A stretch of 64,000 nucleotides of DNA, taken from positions 3,968,001 to 4,032,000 of the forward strand of contig NZ_CP049919.1 of NCBI RefSeq assembly GCF_015624425.1, written 5' to 3'. The stretch is from Roseateles sp. DAIF2 (GTDB lineage Bacteria; Pseudomonadota; Gammaproteobacteria; Burkholderiales; Burkholderiaceae_C). Below are positions 49,520 to 60,225 of this stretch, one piece after another (position 1 is the stretch's first letter; the number at the start of each line of letters is the position of its first letter). Under the pieces are notes generated by a model. It saw nothing but the letters and a program-made list of their open reading frames with translations, was not told the origin of the DNA and ran no database searches. The translations under genes were made by a program, and so were the position numbers.

Positions 49520-50680
49520 TTACTGAACGAATTTCCAGGTACCGTTCTCGATCTTGACCATCACGCGGGCGCGCTGGTCCAGACCCAGGTGGTCGGTGGG
49601 CGACATATTGAACACGCCATGGGCGCCGGCCAGCTCCTTGACGCCCTCCAGCGCATCGCGCAGCGCGGCGCGGAAGGCCGGGGTGCCGGGCTGGGCGCCG
49701 CCCTTCAGCGCGACCGGGATGGCGCTCTGCAGCAGCAGGCCCACGTCCCAGGCATGGCCGCCGAAGGTGCTGGCCGAGCCCTTGCCGAAGGCGGCCTCGT
49801 ACTTGGCGACATAGTCGCTGGCGCTCTTCTTGACCGGATGGTTGGCCGGCAGCTGGGCCGCGACCAACACCGGGCCGGCCGGCAGGAAGGTGCCTTCCAC
49901 GTCCTTGCCGCCGACGCGCAGGAAGTCGTTGTTCGCGACGCCATGGGTCTGGTAGTACTTGCCGGCGTAGCCGCGCTCCTTCAGCGTCTTCTGCGGCAGC
50001 ACGGCCGGCGTGCCCGAGCCGCCCACCAGCACCGCGTCGGGCTTGGCCGCCATCAGCTTCAGCACCTGTCCGGTGACCGAGGTGTCGGTGCGGTTGTAGC
50101 GCTCGTTGGCGACGATCTTCAGGCCCTTGATGCCGGCGATCTTGGCGAACTCCTGGTACCAGCCCTCGCCATAGGCGTCGGCGAAGCCGATGTAGCCGGC
50201 GGTCTTGATGCCGTTGTCGACCATGTGCTGCACGATGGCCAGGGCCATCATGATGTCGTTCTGCGGGGTCTTGAACACCCACTTCTTCTTCGCGTCGACC
50301 GGCTCGACGATGCGGGCCGAGGCGGCCACCGAGATCATCGGCGTGCTCGATTCGGCCACCGCGTCGATCATCGCCAGCGAGTTGGGCGTCACGGTGGAGC
50401 CGACCACCACGTCGACCTTGTGCTCGGTGATCAGCTTGCGGGTGTTGGAGACGGCGGCCGTGGTGTCGGAGGCGTCGTCCAGGATGATGTAGTTGACCTT
50501 CTGGCCACCGATCGTGGTGGGCAGCAGGGTGATGGTGTTCTTCTCGGGGATGCCCAGCGAGGCGGCCGGACCGGTGGCCGAGATCGTCACGCCGACATTG
50601 ATATCGGCCTGGGCCACCAGGGCCACGCTCGCCGCGGCCGCGGCCAGCAGGGTCTTCATGATCGTCTTGTTCTTCATCAT
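49520..50680 (-). CDS. ABC transporter substrate-binding protein, branched-chain amino acid type
   Basis: A 386-residue periplasmic binding protein (Peripla_BP_6, LivK-like) with a signal peptide (MMKNKTIMKTLLAAAAASVALVAQA). Typical blocks are INVGVTISATGPAASLGIPEKNT, YIILDDASDTTAAVSNTRKL, VDVVVGSTVTPNSLAM and AYGEGWYQEF. No permease or ATPase gene is nearby, so it must use a transporter encoded elsewhere. Its place inside the paa cluster suggests that its ligand is phenylacetate or a related aromatic acid; that is inference from location. Confidence 0.9.
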   Translation of the reverse strand: MMKNKTIMKTLLAAAAASVALVAQADINVGVTISATGPAASLGIPEKNTITLLPTTIGGQKVNYIILDDASDTTAAVSNTRKLITEHKVDVVVGSTVTPNSLAMIDAVAESSTPMISVAASARIVEPVDAKKKWVFKTPQNDIMMALAIVQHMVDNGIKTAGYIGFADAYGEGWYQEFAKIAGIKGLKIVANERYNRTDTSVTGQVLKLMAAKPDAVLVGGSGTPAVLPQKTLKERGYAGKYYQTHGVANNDFLRVGGKDVEGTFLPAGPVLVAAQLPANHPVKKSASDYVAKYEAAFGKGSASTFGGHAWDVGLLLQSAIPVALKGGAQPGTPAFRAALRDALEGVKELAGAHGVFNMSPTDHLGLDQRARVMVKIENGTWKFVQ

Positions 50681-50732
50681 CGTCGTCCTTGTCTCCTAAG
50701 GGGTGGGTTTTGCCTATCGCGACTCTAAAGAT

Positions 50733-51347
50733 TCATCCGGGCATCGGTTCGGGTGTTTTCACCGCCCCGAGGCCGCCAAAGAACAGATCGGCCACCATCG
50801 GAGCCACCGATTCGTAGCTCAGCTCGCCGTCCGGGCGCAGCCAGGTGAAGGTCCAGTTGATCATGCCAAACAGCAGCATGGTCAGCGGCTTGTGCAGGCG
50901 GCTCACCTCCAGCTCCGGGCGCACCGCGGCCACCGCGTCGGCGAAGGCGGCAACCACCTGGCGCTCCACCTCCAGCAGGCGGGCGCGGTCCTCGGCATCG
51001 AGGAACTTGACGTCCTCGGTCAGCACGCGGTGCTGGTTCTGCGCCTCGCCGTACTCGCGCACGAAGCGCGCGATCAGCGCACGCAGATGCGGCTCCGGAG
51101 CCAGGTCTTGCGCCCTGACCTCCTCCACCAGCGCGGCCAGGCTCTGCACATGGCCCTCGCAGATCTGCATCAACAGCTCATGCTTGTCGCGCACATAGTG
51201 GTAGAGCGTCGGCTTGGAGACCTGGCAGGCTTCGGCCACCTCGTTCATCGAGGTGCCGGGGTAGCCCTGGCGCGCGAACAGGCGCGCCGCGGCGGCGAGG
51301 ATCTCCTCGCGGGTGGACTCGAAACCGGGGGCTCTTCCTCTGGCCAT
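50733..51347 (-). CDS. paaR: TetR-family regulator of the paa cluster (PaaR type)
   Basis: A 204-residue repressor. The TetR HTH covers about residues 10-60 (REEILAAAARLFARQGYPGTSMNEVAEACQVSKPTLYHYVRDK), and a C-terminal all-helical ligand domain follows. It lies between paaE and the binding-protein gene, 46 bases after paaE. In betaproteobacteria the paa repressor is of this family and is released by phenylacetyl-CoA. The palindrome at 57859-57872 in front of paaG is a fitting target. Name by context and family. Confidence 0.85.
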   Translation of the reverse strand: MARGRAPGFESTREEILAAAARLFARQGYPGTSMNEVAEACQVSKPTLYHYVRDKHELLMQICEGHVQSLAALVEEVRAQDLAPEPHLRALIARFVREYGEAQNQHRVLTEDVKFLDAEDRARLLEVERQVVAAFADAVAAVRPELEVSRLHKPLTMLLFGMINWTFTWLRPDGELSYESVAPMVADLFFGGLGAVKTPEPMPG

Positions 51348-51393
51348 GGCTTGTTCTTCTTTTTGCTGTCGTTGCGAAGACGGCGGCCGGGTT

Positions 51394-52482
51394 TCAGCGC
51401 TCGTCGAAGGAGATCACCACGCGCGGGGTCAGCGCATGGGCCTGGCAGCTGAGGATAAAGCCTGCCGCGAGCTCCGCCTTGTCCAGCGCGAAATTCTTGT
51501 CCATGCGCACCTCGCCCTCCAGCAGCTTGCAGCGGCAGGTCGAGCAGACGCCGCTCTTGCACGAGAACGGCACGTCCATGCCGGCGCGCGCGGCGGCGTC
51601 GAGCAGGCTGGGATCGGTCTTCGCGAACTCGATCTCGCGGCTGATGCCGTCGCGAATCACGATCACCTGGGCCGCGTCGGCATCGCCCTCGCGCACCTCG
51701 TGCGGCGCCGGCTTGCCGGTCTGCATCTCGGGGGTGCCGAAGCGCTCGATATGGATGCGATCCTCGGGTACGCCCGCGGCCAGCAGCGCGGCCTCGGCCT
51801 GCTGGTTCATCTCGAAGGGGCCGCAGACGAAGACCTGGTCGATGCCGGCGGCCGGCACCAGGACCTTCAGGAAGTCAGTCAACTTGGCCTGGTCGAGCCG
51901 GCCGGCCAGCAGCGGCGAATCGACCGCCTCGCGCGAGAACACATGGTGCAGGGCCAGGCGGGTCAGGTACTGGTTCTTCAGGTCCTCGATCTCTTCCTTG
52001 AACATGGTCGAGGCCTGGCGGCGGTTGCCGTAGATCAGGGTGAAGCGGCTGTCGGGCTCGCGCGCCAGCACCGTCTTCATGATCGACAGGATCGGCGTGA
52101 TGCCCGAACCGGCGGCGATGCCGACATAGTGACGACGGCGCCCCGCGGCCGTGGCCTCCGGCAGGTTGCCGAAGCGGCCCTGCGGCGGGAAGACCTGGAT
52201 CTCGTCGCCGGCCTTCAGCGAGCCATGCACCCAGCTGGAGAACTGGCCGCCGTCGACCTTGCGCACGCCGACGCGCAGCTCGCCGTCATCGACGCCGGCG
52301 CAGATCGAGTAGGAGCGGCGCAGGTCCTGGCCGCCGATGTCGCTTCGCAGGGTCAGGTATTGCCCCTGGGTGAAGCGGAAGGTCTCGGCCAGCTCGGCCG
52401 GCACCTCGAAGCTGACGACCACGGCCTCGTCGGTGTCGGGCCGGACCTCGCGCACGCGCAGCGGGTGGAAGTGGAGGCTCAT
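51394..52482 (-). CDS. paaE: 1,2-phenylacetyl-CoA epoxidase, reductase subunit PaaE
   Basis: A 362-residue electron-transfer flavoprotein. The FAD domain holds RRSYSICAG (RxYS), the NAD domain begins with GIAAGSGITPILSI, and a C-terminal plant-type 2Fe-2S ferredoxin domain holds CKSGVCSTC with the fourth Cys in FILSCQA. It passes electrons from NADPH to the di-iron PaaA. A copy of the structured palindromic repeat lies between paaD and this gene. Confidence 0.96.
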   Translation of the reverse strand: MSLHFHPLRVREVRPDTDEAVVVSFEVPAELAETFRFTQGQYLTLRSDIGGQDLRRSYSICAGVDDGELRVGVRKVDGGQFSSWVHGSLKAGDEIQVFPPQGRFGNLPEATAAGRRRHYVGIAAGSGITPILSIMKTVLAREPDSRFTLIYGNRRQASTMFKEEIEDLKNQYLTRLALHHVFSREAVDSPLLAGRLDQAKLTDFLKVLVPAAGIDQVFVCGPFEMNQQAEAALLAAGVPEDRIHIERFGTPEMQTGKPAPHEVREGDADAAQVIVIRDGISREIEFAKTDPSLLDAAARAGMDVPFSCKSGVCSTCRCKLLEGEVRMDKNFALDKAELAAGFILSCQAHALTPRVVISFDER

Positions 52483-52490
52483 GCAACGCG

Positions 52491-52530
52491 CCCCTCGTCC
52501 GATGGGTACATCGTCCGATCCCCCGAGGGG
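52491..52530. repeat. Structured palindromic repeat, copy B
   Basis: Outer arms cccctcg and cgagggg enclose an inner hairpin cgatg-ggta-catcg. Compared with copy A at 16600-16637, the inner stem has changed on both sides while pairing is kept, and the segment gatccccc before the right arm is the same. It separates paaD from paaE in an otherwise tight operon. Confidence 0.7.
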
Positions 52531-52591
52531 ATGCGGGCCGGCTCGGGAGCGGCCCAGCGCTCGGCCCGCCCATTCTTGGTCAAGACGTATT

Positions 52592-53113
52592 TCATATCGG
52601 TTTGAAATGTTCGAAAGGTTCGCGGCACGACAGGCAGCGATACAGGGCCTTGCAGGCGGTGGAGCCGAAGGCCGAGAGCTTCTCGGTGTGCTCGCTGCCG
52701 CAGCGCGGGCAGGCCAGCTTCGTCAGCGCGGCGCGGTGCACCAGACGGATCGGCTGGGCGGCGCCAGAAGCCACGGGCCCCGGCGGCGCGATGCCGTATT
52801 CCTTCAGCTTGCGGCGGCCCTCGTCGCTGATCCAATCGGTGGTCCAGGCGGGCGCGCGCTGCATCGTGATGCGGATCTCGCCGAAGCCGGCCAGCGCGGC
52901 GCGCACATCGTCCTGGATCAGCTCGGTCGCGGGGCAGCCCGAATACGTGGGCGTCAGCACCACCTCCAGGCCGCCGGCCGTTTCCTTCAGATCGCGCACG
53001 ATCCCCAGCTCGTCCAGGGTGATCACCGGCACCTCGGGGTCGGGGATCTGGCGCAGCACCTCCCAGGCGGCGTCGAGCCGTCCGCAGGCGGGGCCGCGCT
53101 CGGTGGTGTTCAT
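52592..53113 (-). CDS. paaD: 1,2-phenylacetyl-CoA epoxidase, subunit PaaD
   Basis: A 173-residue protein. The N-terminal DUF59/MIP18 domain has IPDPEVPVITLDELGIV and TPTYSGCPATELI, where the Cys is conserved in iron-sulfur maturation factors. A C-terminal zinc-ribbon follows (CPRCGSEHTEKL ... CLSC). PaaD is needed for activity of the epoxidase, probably for maturing its metal centres. Its start overlaps the paaC stop by one base. Confidence 0.95.
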   Translation of the reverse strand: MNTTERGPACGRLDAAWEVLRQIPDPEVPVITLDELGIVRDLKETAGGLEVVLTPTYSGCPATELIQDDVRAALAGFGEIRITMQRAPAWTTDWISDEGRRKLKEYGIAPPGPVASGAAQPIRLVHRAALTKLACPRCGSEHTEKLSAFGSTACKALYRCLSCREPFEHFKPI

Positions 53114-53895
53114 CACCACGTGCCCCCGGGGTAGCTGCGCTGCAGATGCTGCAGGGTCGCCAGCATATGGCCCATGTGCTCGCTGTGGATGCCCTTGCGG
53201 CCCTGGCTCTGGTAGGCGCTGTCCTTGGGGCAAGCCAGGCCGGCCTCGCCCAGCACCTCGGCAAAGGCGGCGCGCCAGTCGTCCTTCAGCGTGGCCCAGT
53301 CGGGGCCCAGGCCTTGCGCCGCGGCGGCGGCATCGACGGCATCGCTGTCGAAGAGCTCGTTGAAATAGGGCCACAGCGTGTTCAGCGCGGCGGCCAGGCG
53401 CTGGGCCGACTCCTCGGTCCCGTCGCCCAGGCGCACGACCCAGTCGGCCGAGTGCTGCTGGTGGTAGGCAGCCTCCTTGATCGCCTTGCCGGCGATCGCG
53501 GCCAGCTCGGCGTCGCTGGATTGCTCCAGGCGGCGCCACAGCAGCAGCAGCCAGCTGGACACGGCGAAGTTGCGCAGCACGGTGAAGGCGAAGTCGCCGC
53601 GCGGCAGCTCCATCAGCACCGGGTTCAGGTACTGGCGTTCGTCGCGCAGAAAGGCCAGTTGGTCCTCGTCATGGCCCTGGCCGTCCAGCTTGGCGGCATG
53701 GGTCAGCAGCGCGCGGGCCTGGCCCAGCAGGTCCAGCGCCATGTTCGAGAGCGCCAGGTCCTCCTCCAGGATCGGCGCATGGCCGCACCATTCGGAGATG
53801 CGCTGGGCCAGCACCAGGCAGCTGTCGCCCAGGCGCAGCAGGTACTGGACTTCGGGGCTTGCGCCCACCTTGATCGATGCAGCAGCCATGGTCAT
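53113..53895 (-). CDS. paaC: 1,2-phenylacetyl-CoA epoxidase, structural subunit PaaC
   Basis: A 260-residue ferritin-like helical protein that pairs with PaaA but lacks its own catalytic iron pair. Typical parts: YLLRLGDSCLVLAQRISEWCGHAP, LEEDLALSNMALDLLGQAR, KEAAYHQQHSADWVVRLGDGTEES and the end GRKGIHSEHMGHML. The start overlaps the paaB stop by one base; Met codons at 53895 and 53889 are both usable. Confidence 0.95.
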   Translation of the reverse strand: MTMAAASIKVGASPEVQYLLRLGDSCLVLAQRISEWCGHAPILEEDLALSNMALDLLGQARALLTHAAKLDGQGHDEDQLAFLRDERQYLNPVLMELPRGDFAFTVLRNFAVSSWLLLLWRRLEQSSDAELAAIAGKAIKEAAYHQQHSADWVVRLGDGTEESAQRLAAALNTLWPYFNELFDSDAVDAAAAAQGLGPDWATLKDDWRAAFAEVLGEAGLACPKDSAYQSQGRKGIHSEHMGHMLATLQHLQRSYPGGTW

Positions 53896-54194
53896 CACAT
53901 GTGGTTCAGCGACTCGGGCAGTTCGTAGAAGGTCGGGTGGCGGTACACCTTGTCTTCCATCGGGTCGAAGTACATGCCCTTCTCGCCCGGGTCGCTGGCG
54001 ACGATCTGGCTGGACAGCACCACCCAGATGCTGGTGCCTTCCTGGCGGCGGGTGTAGACGTCGCGCGCCAGCTGGATCGCCATCTTGGCGTCGGCGGCAT
54101 GCAGGCTGCCGCAATGCTTGTGGTCCAGGCCCGCCTTGTTGCGGACGAAGACCTCCCACAGCGGCCATTCGTTTTGAGTCGTGGTGGTGCTCAT
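53895..54194 (-). CDS. paaB: 1,2-phenylacetyl-CoA epoxidase, subunit PaaB
   Basis: A 99-residue subunit that holds the PaaA-PaaC complex together. Sequence runs [31 protein letters not shown] in outline, with a central [14 protein letters not shown] and the C-terminal [14 protein letters not shown], all typical of PaaB. It overlaps paaA by 4 bases (ATGA) and paaC by one, showing tight coupling. Confidence 0.95.
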   Translation of the reverse strand: MSTTTTQNEWPLWEVFVRNKAGLDHKHCGSLHAADAKMAIQLARDVYTRRQEGTSIWVVLSSQIVASDPGEKGMYFDPMEDKVYRHPTFYELPESLNHM

Positions 54195-55195
54195 GCTGCT
54201 TGTTCCTTGGTAGCTTGCTTGCGCGCGTGGGCCAGCGCGGCCTCGCGCACCCAGGCGCCGTCTTCCCAGGCCTTGATGCGCGCGCCCAGGCGCTCGCGGT
54301 TCATCGGGCCGTCGCCGCCGACGACACGCCAGAACTCGGCCCAGTCGATCGCGCCGAAGTCATGCTCGCCGCGCGCGGCGTTCCACTTCAGGTCCGCATC
54401 CGGCAGCGTGACGCCCAGGATCTCGGCCTGCGGCACGGTCGCGTCGACGAACTTCTGGCGCAGCTGGTCGTTGGTGATGCGCTTGATGCCCCAGCGGATC
54501 GACTGCTCGGAATTCGGCGAATCCTTGTCGGCCGGGCCGAACATCATCAGGGAAGGCCACCACCAGCGGTTCACCGCATCCTGCACCATCGCCTTCTGCT
54601 CCTCGGTGCCCTGCTTCATCATCACCAGGAGGCTCTCATAGCCCTGGCGCTGGTGAAAGCTCTCCTCGCGGCAGACGCGGATCATCGCGCGCGCATAGGG
54701 CGCATAGGAGCAGCGGCACAGCGGCACCTGGTTCATGATCGCGGCGCCGTCGACCAGCCAGCCGATCACGCCGATGTCGGCCCAGGTCAAGGTCGGGTAG
54801 TTGAAGATCGAGCTGTACTTGGCCTTGCCCGAGTGCAACGCGTCCAGCATCTGGTCGCGGCTGGTGCCCAGGGTCTCGGCCGCCGAGTACAGGTACAGGC
54901 CATGGCCGGCCTCGTCCTGCACCTTGGCCAGCAGAATCGCCTTGCGCTTCAGGGTGGGCGCACGGGTGATCCAGTTGCCCTCGGGCAGCATGCCGACGAT
55001 CTCGGAATGCGCATGCTGGCTGATCTGCCGGACCAGGGTCTTGCGGTAATGGTCGGGCATCCAGTCCTTGGCCTCGATGAAGTCGCCGGCGTCGATGCGC
55101 GCCTCGAAGGCGGCCTCGGCCTGGGCCTCCTCGGCGCTCTTGATCTTCTTGCTCGGCGCGTCCTGCGGGCCGACGCTCATTGCCTGGGTGTACAT
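54191..55195 (-). CDS. paaA: 1,2-phenylacetyl-CoA epoxidase, catalytic subunit PaaA
   Basis: A 334-residue di-iron oxygenase subunit that forms the ring epoxide on phenylacetyl-CoA. Carboxylate and His ligands are expected in the helices containing [28 protein letters not shown] (ExxH) and [15 protein letters not shown] (ExxxH). The start follows aaggag at good spacing. It is the first of the paaABCDE group and lies 16 bases after paaK. Confidence 0.96.
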   Translation of the reverse strand: MYTQAMSVGPQDAPSKKIKSAEEAQAEAAFEARIDAGDFIEAKDWMPDHYRKTLVRQISQHAHSEIVGMLPEGNWITRAPTLKRKAILLAKVQDEAGHGLYLYSAAETLGTSRDQMLDALHSGKAKYSSIFNYPTLTWADIGVIGWLVDGAAIMNQVPLCRCSYAPYARAMIRVCREESFHQRQGYESLLVMMKQGTEEQKAMVQDAVNRWWWPSLMMFGPADKDSPNSEQSIRWGIKRITNDQLRQKFVDATVPQAEILGVTLPDADLKWNAARGEHDFGAIDWAEFWRVVGGDGPMNRERLGARIKAWEDGAWVREAALAHARKQATKEQAA

Positions 55196-55211
55196 GCTGG
55201 CTGCTCCTTGC

Positions 55212-56522
<1,311 letters not shown>

Positions 56523-56535
56523 GGGGATGGACTCC

Positions 56536-56982
56536 TCAGTCGGCAAGACCGGCGATGGCTGGCACCACCGGCTTGCCCTTGATGCGGTAGGACTTGCCGC
56601 GGAACACGGCCACCAGCTCGTCGCGCTGGTTCCTGACGGTGATGTCGTAGACGCCGGTGCGGCCGGCCAGCGAAACCTCGCGCGCCTCGGCCGTCAGCCG
56701 GTCGCCGGCCCGGCTGGGCGCGACGATGTCCACGTTGAAGCCGGACGCCACGGTCACCTCGTTGTACGAGTTGCAGGCGAAGGCGAATGCCGAGTCGGCC
56801 AGGGTCGTGACCAGGCCGCCATGGCAGATGTCGAAACCGTTGAGCATGTCCTCGCGCACCGTCATCGCCAGGGTGGCGCGGCCGGGGCCGACGGCGAGGA
56901 TCTCCATGCCGAGCGAGCGGGTGGCCCGATCGTTGGCCAGCATGCCGTCGCGCACGGCTTCCGCGATCTGTTGGGGTGTCAT
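56536..56982 (-). CDS. paaI: Hydroxyphenylacetyl-CoA thioesterase PaaI
   Basis: A 148-residue hot-dog thioesterase. The signature is MLNGFDICHGGLVTTLADSAFAFACNS, with HGG and the catalytic Asp, followed by GFNVDIVAPSRAGDRLTAEA. PaaI frees CoA from dead-end ring-hydroxylated phenylacetyl-CoA. The start lies 10 bases after the paaG stop. Confidence 0.94.
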   Translation of the reverse strand: MTPQQIAEAVRDGMLANDRATRSLGMEILAVGPGRATLAMTVREDMLNGFDICHGGLVTTLADSAFAFACNSYNEVTVASGFNVDIVAPSRAGDRLTAEAREVSLAGRTGVYDITVRNQRDELVAVFRGKSYRIKGKPVVPAIAGLAD

Positions 56983-56992
56983 CGCTCGGTCC

Positions 56993-57805
56993 TCAGCGGT
57001 CGCTGAAGTTCGGCTTGCGCTTTTCCAGGAAGGCGCGGGTGCCCTCCTGGTAGTCAACGGCGAAGCCCAGCCGGCTCTGCAGCAGGGCCTCGTTCTTCAA
57101 CGCGCTCTCGAAGTCCAGCAGCAGCGCATCGTCCAGCGCCTGGCGGGTCGCGGCGATCGCCTTGACCGGCATCGCGGCCAGCTTCTGCGCCAGCGCCTGG
57201 GCCTCGGCAGCCAGTTCGGCGTCCGGCAGCGCGCGGTAGATCAGGCCGATGCGTGCAGCCTCCGCGGCGGGCAGCTTGTCGCCCAAGAGGGCCAGCTCCA
57301 GCGCCTTGGCGCGGCCGACCAGGCGCGGCAGCAGCCAGGTGCCACCGCAGTCCGGCACCAGGCCGATCTTCGAGAAGGCCTGGATGAAGCTGGCGCCCTC
57401 GGCCGCCAGCACCAGGTCGCAGCCCAGCGCCAGGCTGGCGCCCGCGCCGGCCGCGACGCCGTTGACCGCGGCGATCACGGGAACAGGCATGGAGCGCAGA
57501 CGCAGCGCCAGCGGGATGTAGTAGTTGTCCAGCAGATGGCCGATGTCCTTGGGCACCTCGCCCGGCTCCATCGGCGGCTTGATCAGCGCGTCCGACAGAT
57601 CCTGGCCGGCCGAAAAGCCGCGGCCTGCGCCGGTGATCACGACGCAGCGCACGCCTGCGTCCTGCGCCGCGGCCTCCAGGGCCTCGCGCAGCTGGACCAG
57701 CAAGGCGGTCGTGAAGGCGTTCAGCGCCGCCGGCCGGTTCAGGGTCAGGGTGCGCACCGCCCCCTCCTGGCTGGTGATCAGCAGCGCTTCCGAAGTGGCT
57801 GTCAT
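56993..57805 (-). CDS. paaG: 1,2-epoxyphenylacetyl-CoA isomerase PaaG
   Basis: A 270-residue crotonase-fold enzyme that converts the ring epoxide to oxepin-CoA. Fold motifs: [19 protein letters not shown] and the oxyanion-hole region [41 protein letters not shown] carries the conserved Asp. It is the first gene of the leftward paa operon. The promoter and palindromic operator lie 54-98 bases upstream. Confidence 0.94.
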   Translation of the reverse strand: MTATSEALLITSQEGAVRTLTLNRPAALNAFTTALLVQLREALEAAAQDAGVRCVVITGAGRGFSAGQDLSDALIKPPMEPGEVPKDIGHLLDNYYIPLALRLRSMPVPVIAAVNGVAAGAGASLALGCDLVLAAEGASFIQAFSKIGLVPDCGGTWLLPRLVGRAKALELALLGDKLPAAEAARIGLIYRALPDAELAAEAQALAQKLAAMPVKAIAATRQALDDALLLDFESALKNEALLQSRLGFAVDYQEGTRAFLEKRKPNFSDR

Positions 57806-57858
57806 GGCTTGTCTCTCTCCACCATCTGGTTATTTCTGAGGCAGATCAAACACTCTTG

Positions 57859-57872
57859 ACCGACCGGTCGGT
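57859..57872. promoter_or_regulatory. Operator candidate for the paa TetR-type repressor
   Basis: The 14-base perfect palindrome accgaccggtcggt lies in the paaG/paaY divergent gap, immediately downstream of the paaG -10. TetR-family sites of this kind (ACCGACCGGTCGGT) are typical in paa and other acyl-CoA-controlled operons. Repressor bound here would block transcription start. Confidence 0.7.
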
Positions 57873-57874
57873 AG

Positions 57875-57903
57875 ATCGTAAGGTCGCACTTGATTTGGCG
57901 CAA
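57875..57903 (-). promoter_or_regulatory. Sigma-70 promoter for paaG operon
   Basis: On the minus strand TTGCGC (-35) and TACGAT (-10) are 17 bases apart. The palindromic operator begins 2 bases after the -10, near the expected transcription start. The -35 is the same hexamer seen in the tRNA-Arg promoter in this window. Confidence 0.6.
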
Positions 57904-57963
57904 GCCCCAAGACCCCAGAACACCCTCGGATTTACCCGAGGTCAACGACCAGGAGACGAGTCC

Positions 57964-58557
57964 ATGCCCTGCTACGCGATCGATGGCGTCACGCCGGTGG
58001 TCCATCCCAGCGCCCATGTGCACCCCACCGCGGTGCTGATCGGCGATGTGGTGGTCGGCCCCGGCTGCTATGTCGGCCCCAACGCCTCGCTGCGCGGCGA
58101 CTTCGGCCGCATCGTGCTGAAGGAGGGTTCGAACGTGCAGGACACCTGCGTGATCCACGGCTTCCCGAAGTCCGAGACCGTCGTGGAGGCCAACGGCCAT
58201 ATCGGCCATGGCGCGGTGCTGCATGGCTGCGTGGTGCGGCACGACGCGCTGGTCGGCATGAACGCGGTGGTGATGGACGAGGCCGAGGTCGGCGCCTGGA
58301 GCATCGTCGCGGCCTGCGCCTTCGTGCGCGCCGGCCAGAAGCTGCCGGAAAAATCGCTGATCGCCGGCCTGCCGGCCAAGGTGATGCGCGAGCTCTCGGC
58401 CGACGAGATGCGCTGGAAGAAGCAAGGCACCGAGACCTATCAGGCGCTGACACGCCGCTGCCAGGCCAGCCTGGTCGAGGTGCAGCCGCTGGCGGCCGAG
58501 GAGGCCGACCGAGCGCGCCTGCCGGACAACGATTACGGCCACAAGCCCGGCGCCTGA
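57964..58557 (+). CDS. paaY: PaaY-type hexapeptide-repeat thioesterase / gamma-carbonic anhydrase-like protein
   Basis: A 197-residue left-handed beta-helix protein: repeats such as [29 protein letters not shown] and [12 protein letters not shown], with the metal His residues of the gamma-carbonic anhydrase group (VIHGF, GHIGHG). PaaY hydrolyses 2-hydroxycyclohepta-1,4,6-triene-1-formyl-CoA, a harmful side product of the pathway. It is divergent from the paaG operon, and the operator could act on both. Start follows ggagac. Confidence 0.92.
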   Translation: MPCYAIDGVTPVVHPSAHVHPTAVLIGDVVVGPGCYVGPNASLRGDFGRIVLKEGSNVQDTCVIHGFPKSETVVEANGHIGHGAVLHGCVVRHDALVGMNAVVMDEAEVGAWSIVAACAFVRAGQKLPEKSLIAGLPAKVMRELSADEMRWKKQGTETYQALTRRCQASLVEVQPLAAEEADRARLPDNDYGHKPGA

Positions 58558-58695
58558 ATCCGCCACCCGAATCCGCTGCCGGCGCGCGGATGCGGCAATT
58601 CCGCACTGTCGCGCCCGCTTCATGCCGGCCCGCGCCGCGGCCCGCCCCTAGCATGCGCGTTTGCCGTTTTTGCCGGGCCGATCCCGAAGGAAGTC

Positions 58696-60219
58696 ATGAA
58701 GTTACGCACGCGCATCCTGCTGCTGTGCGCCGTCACCCTGCTGGGCATGACGGTGCTGGCGACCGTGGCTCTGTCCACCCTGTACCAGTCGATGATGAAG
58801 GAGCGCACGGCCCAGCTGTCCACCCTAGTGGTGCTGGCCCATGCCGCGGCCGAGAAGGCGCATGCGCTGGAACTCAGCGGCAAGCTGAGCCGCGAGGAGG
58901 CCCAGGCCGAGGCCAAGAAGGTGATCGGCGCCTTCCATCAGAAGGACCAGTATTTCTTCGTGCGCGGCTACAGCGACGATGTGAACCTGGTGCACCCGAA
59001 TCCCAAGCGCATCGGCATCGTCGACGCCAAGGGCGGCCGCGAGGCCGGCGAGCGCTACCGCGCGGCCCTGCAGGGCAAGACCATCGGCACCGTCGTCGCC
59101 CCCGGCACGCGGCCGGGCACGAAGGACGAGGTCGAGAAGCTGTACGCGATCGTCAAGTTCACCCCCTGGGACTGGATCATCGGCTTCGGCGACTACATCG
59201 ACGACATCCAGCAGAGCTTCTGGCGCAGCACCGTGATCCTGCTGGCGATCGCCGGGCTGCTGATGGCGGTGATCGCCGCGCTGGCCTGGGACATGCTGCG
59301 CAGCCTGGTGCGCCAGCTGGGCGGCGAGCCGCAGTACGCGGCCGAGGTCGTGCGCCGCATTGCCCAGGGCGATCTGTCGGTCGAGGTCGCGACCCGCGCC
59401 GGCGATGAAGCCAGCGTGCTGCAGGCCATCCGCACGATGCGCGACAACCTGGCCCGCCTGGTCAACCAGGTGCGCGAGAGCACCGACTCGATCACCACCG
59501 CCTCGGCCCAGATCGCCGCCGGCAACGGCGACCTGTCGATGCGCACCGAGTCGCAGGCCAGCGCGCTGCAGCAGACCGCCTCCTCGATGGAGGAGCTGAC
59601 CGCCACCGTGCAGCAGAACGCCGACAACGCGCGGCGCGCCAACGAGCTGGCCCGCAGCGCCGCCGAGGTGGCGGTGCGCGGCGGCGAAGTGGTGCATCAG
59701 GTGGTCGGCACGATGGGCTCGATCGAGCAGTCCTCGCGCAAGATCGTCGACATCATCGGCGTGATCGACGGCATCGCCTTCCAGACCAATATCCTGGCCC
59801 TGAACGCCGCGGTGGAAGCCGCGCGCGCTGGTGAGCAGGGCCGCGGCTTCGCGGTCGTCGCGGCCGAGGTGCGCAGCCTGGCCCAGCGCAGCGCCGCCGC
59901 CGCCAAGGAGATCAAGGGCCTGATCGACGACTCGGTCGACAAGGTCGGCCAGGGCTCCCAGCTGGTCGAGCAGGCCGGCAGCACGATCCGCGAGGTGGTG
60001 TCCAGCGTGCAACGGGTCAGCACGATGGTCAGCGAAATCAGCACCGCCAGCAGCGAACAGGGCGACGGCATCGCCCAGGTGAACCAGGCCGTCGCGCAGA
60101 TGGACCAGGGCACGCAGCAGAACGCCGCCCTGGTCGAGGAGGCCGTCGCGGCAGCGCAGTCGCTGAGCCAGCAGGCGGTGGCGCTGTCCGGCACCGTCAG
60201 CCAGTTCCGCCTGGCCTGA
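58696..60219 (+). CDS. Methyl-accepting chemotaxis protein with single Cache domain
   Basis: A 507-residue chemoreceptor: membrane segment 1 (about 6-28), a periplasmic single Cache domain ([46 protein letters not shown]), membrane segment 2 (about 178-196), HAMP, and a signalling coiled coil with [18 protein letters not shown] at the tip. The Cache type (sCache_2) commonly senses small organic acids. It ends in SQFRLA with no CheR-binding pentapeptide. Neighbouring catabolic genes suggest an aromatic or carboxylate ligand, which is only inference. Confidence 0.94.
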   Translation: MKLRTRILLLCAVTLLGMTVLATVALSTLYQSMMKERTAQLSTLVVLAHAAAEKAHALELSGKLSREEAQAEAKKVIGAFHQKDQYFFVRGYSDDVNLVHPNPKRIGIVDAKGGREAGERYRAALQGKTIGTVVAPGTRPGTKDEVEKLYAIVKFTPWDWIIGFGDYIDDIQQSFWRSTVILLAIAGLLMAVIAALAWDMLRSLVRQLGGEPQYAAEVVRRIAQGDLSVEVATRAGDEASVLQAIRTMRDNLARLVNQVRESTDSITTASAQIAAGNGDLSMRTESQASALQQTASSMEELTATVQQNADNARRANELARSAAEVAVRGGEVVHQVVGTMGSIEQSSRKIVDIIGVIDGIAFQTNILALNAAVEAARAGEQGRGFAVVAAEVRSLAQRSAAAAKEIKGLIDDSVDKVGQGSQLVEQAGSTIREVVSSVQRVSTMVSEISTASSEQGDGIAQVNQAVAQMDQGTQQNAALVEEAVAAAQSLSQQAVALSGTVSQFRLA

Positions 60220-60225
60220 TCGACC

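Noticed and set aside
47612..50728. 1038-codon open frame on the plus strand
   Set aside because: Antisense to paaZ and the binding-protein gene; His/Gln/Arg-rich shadow without motifs.
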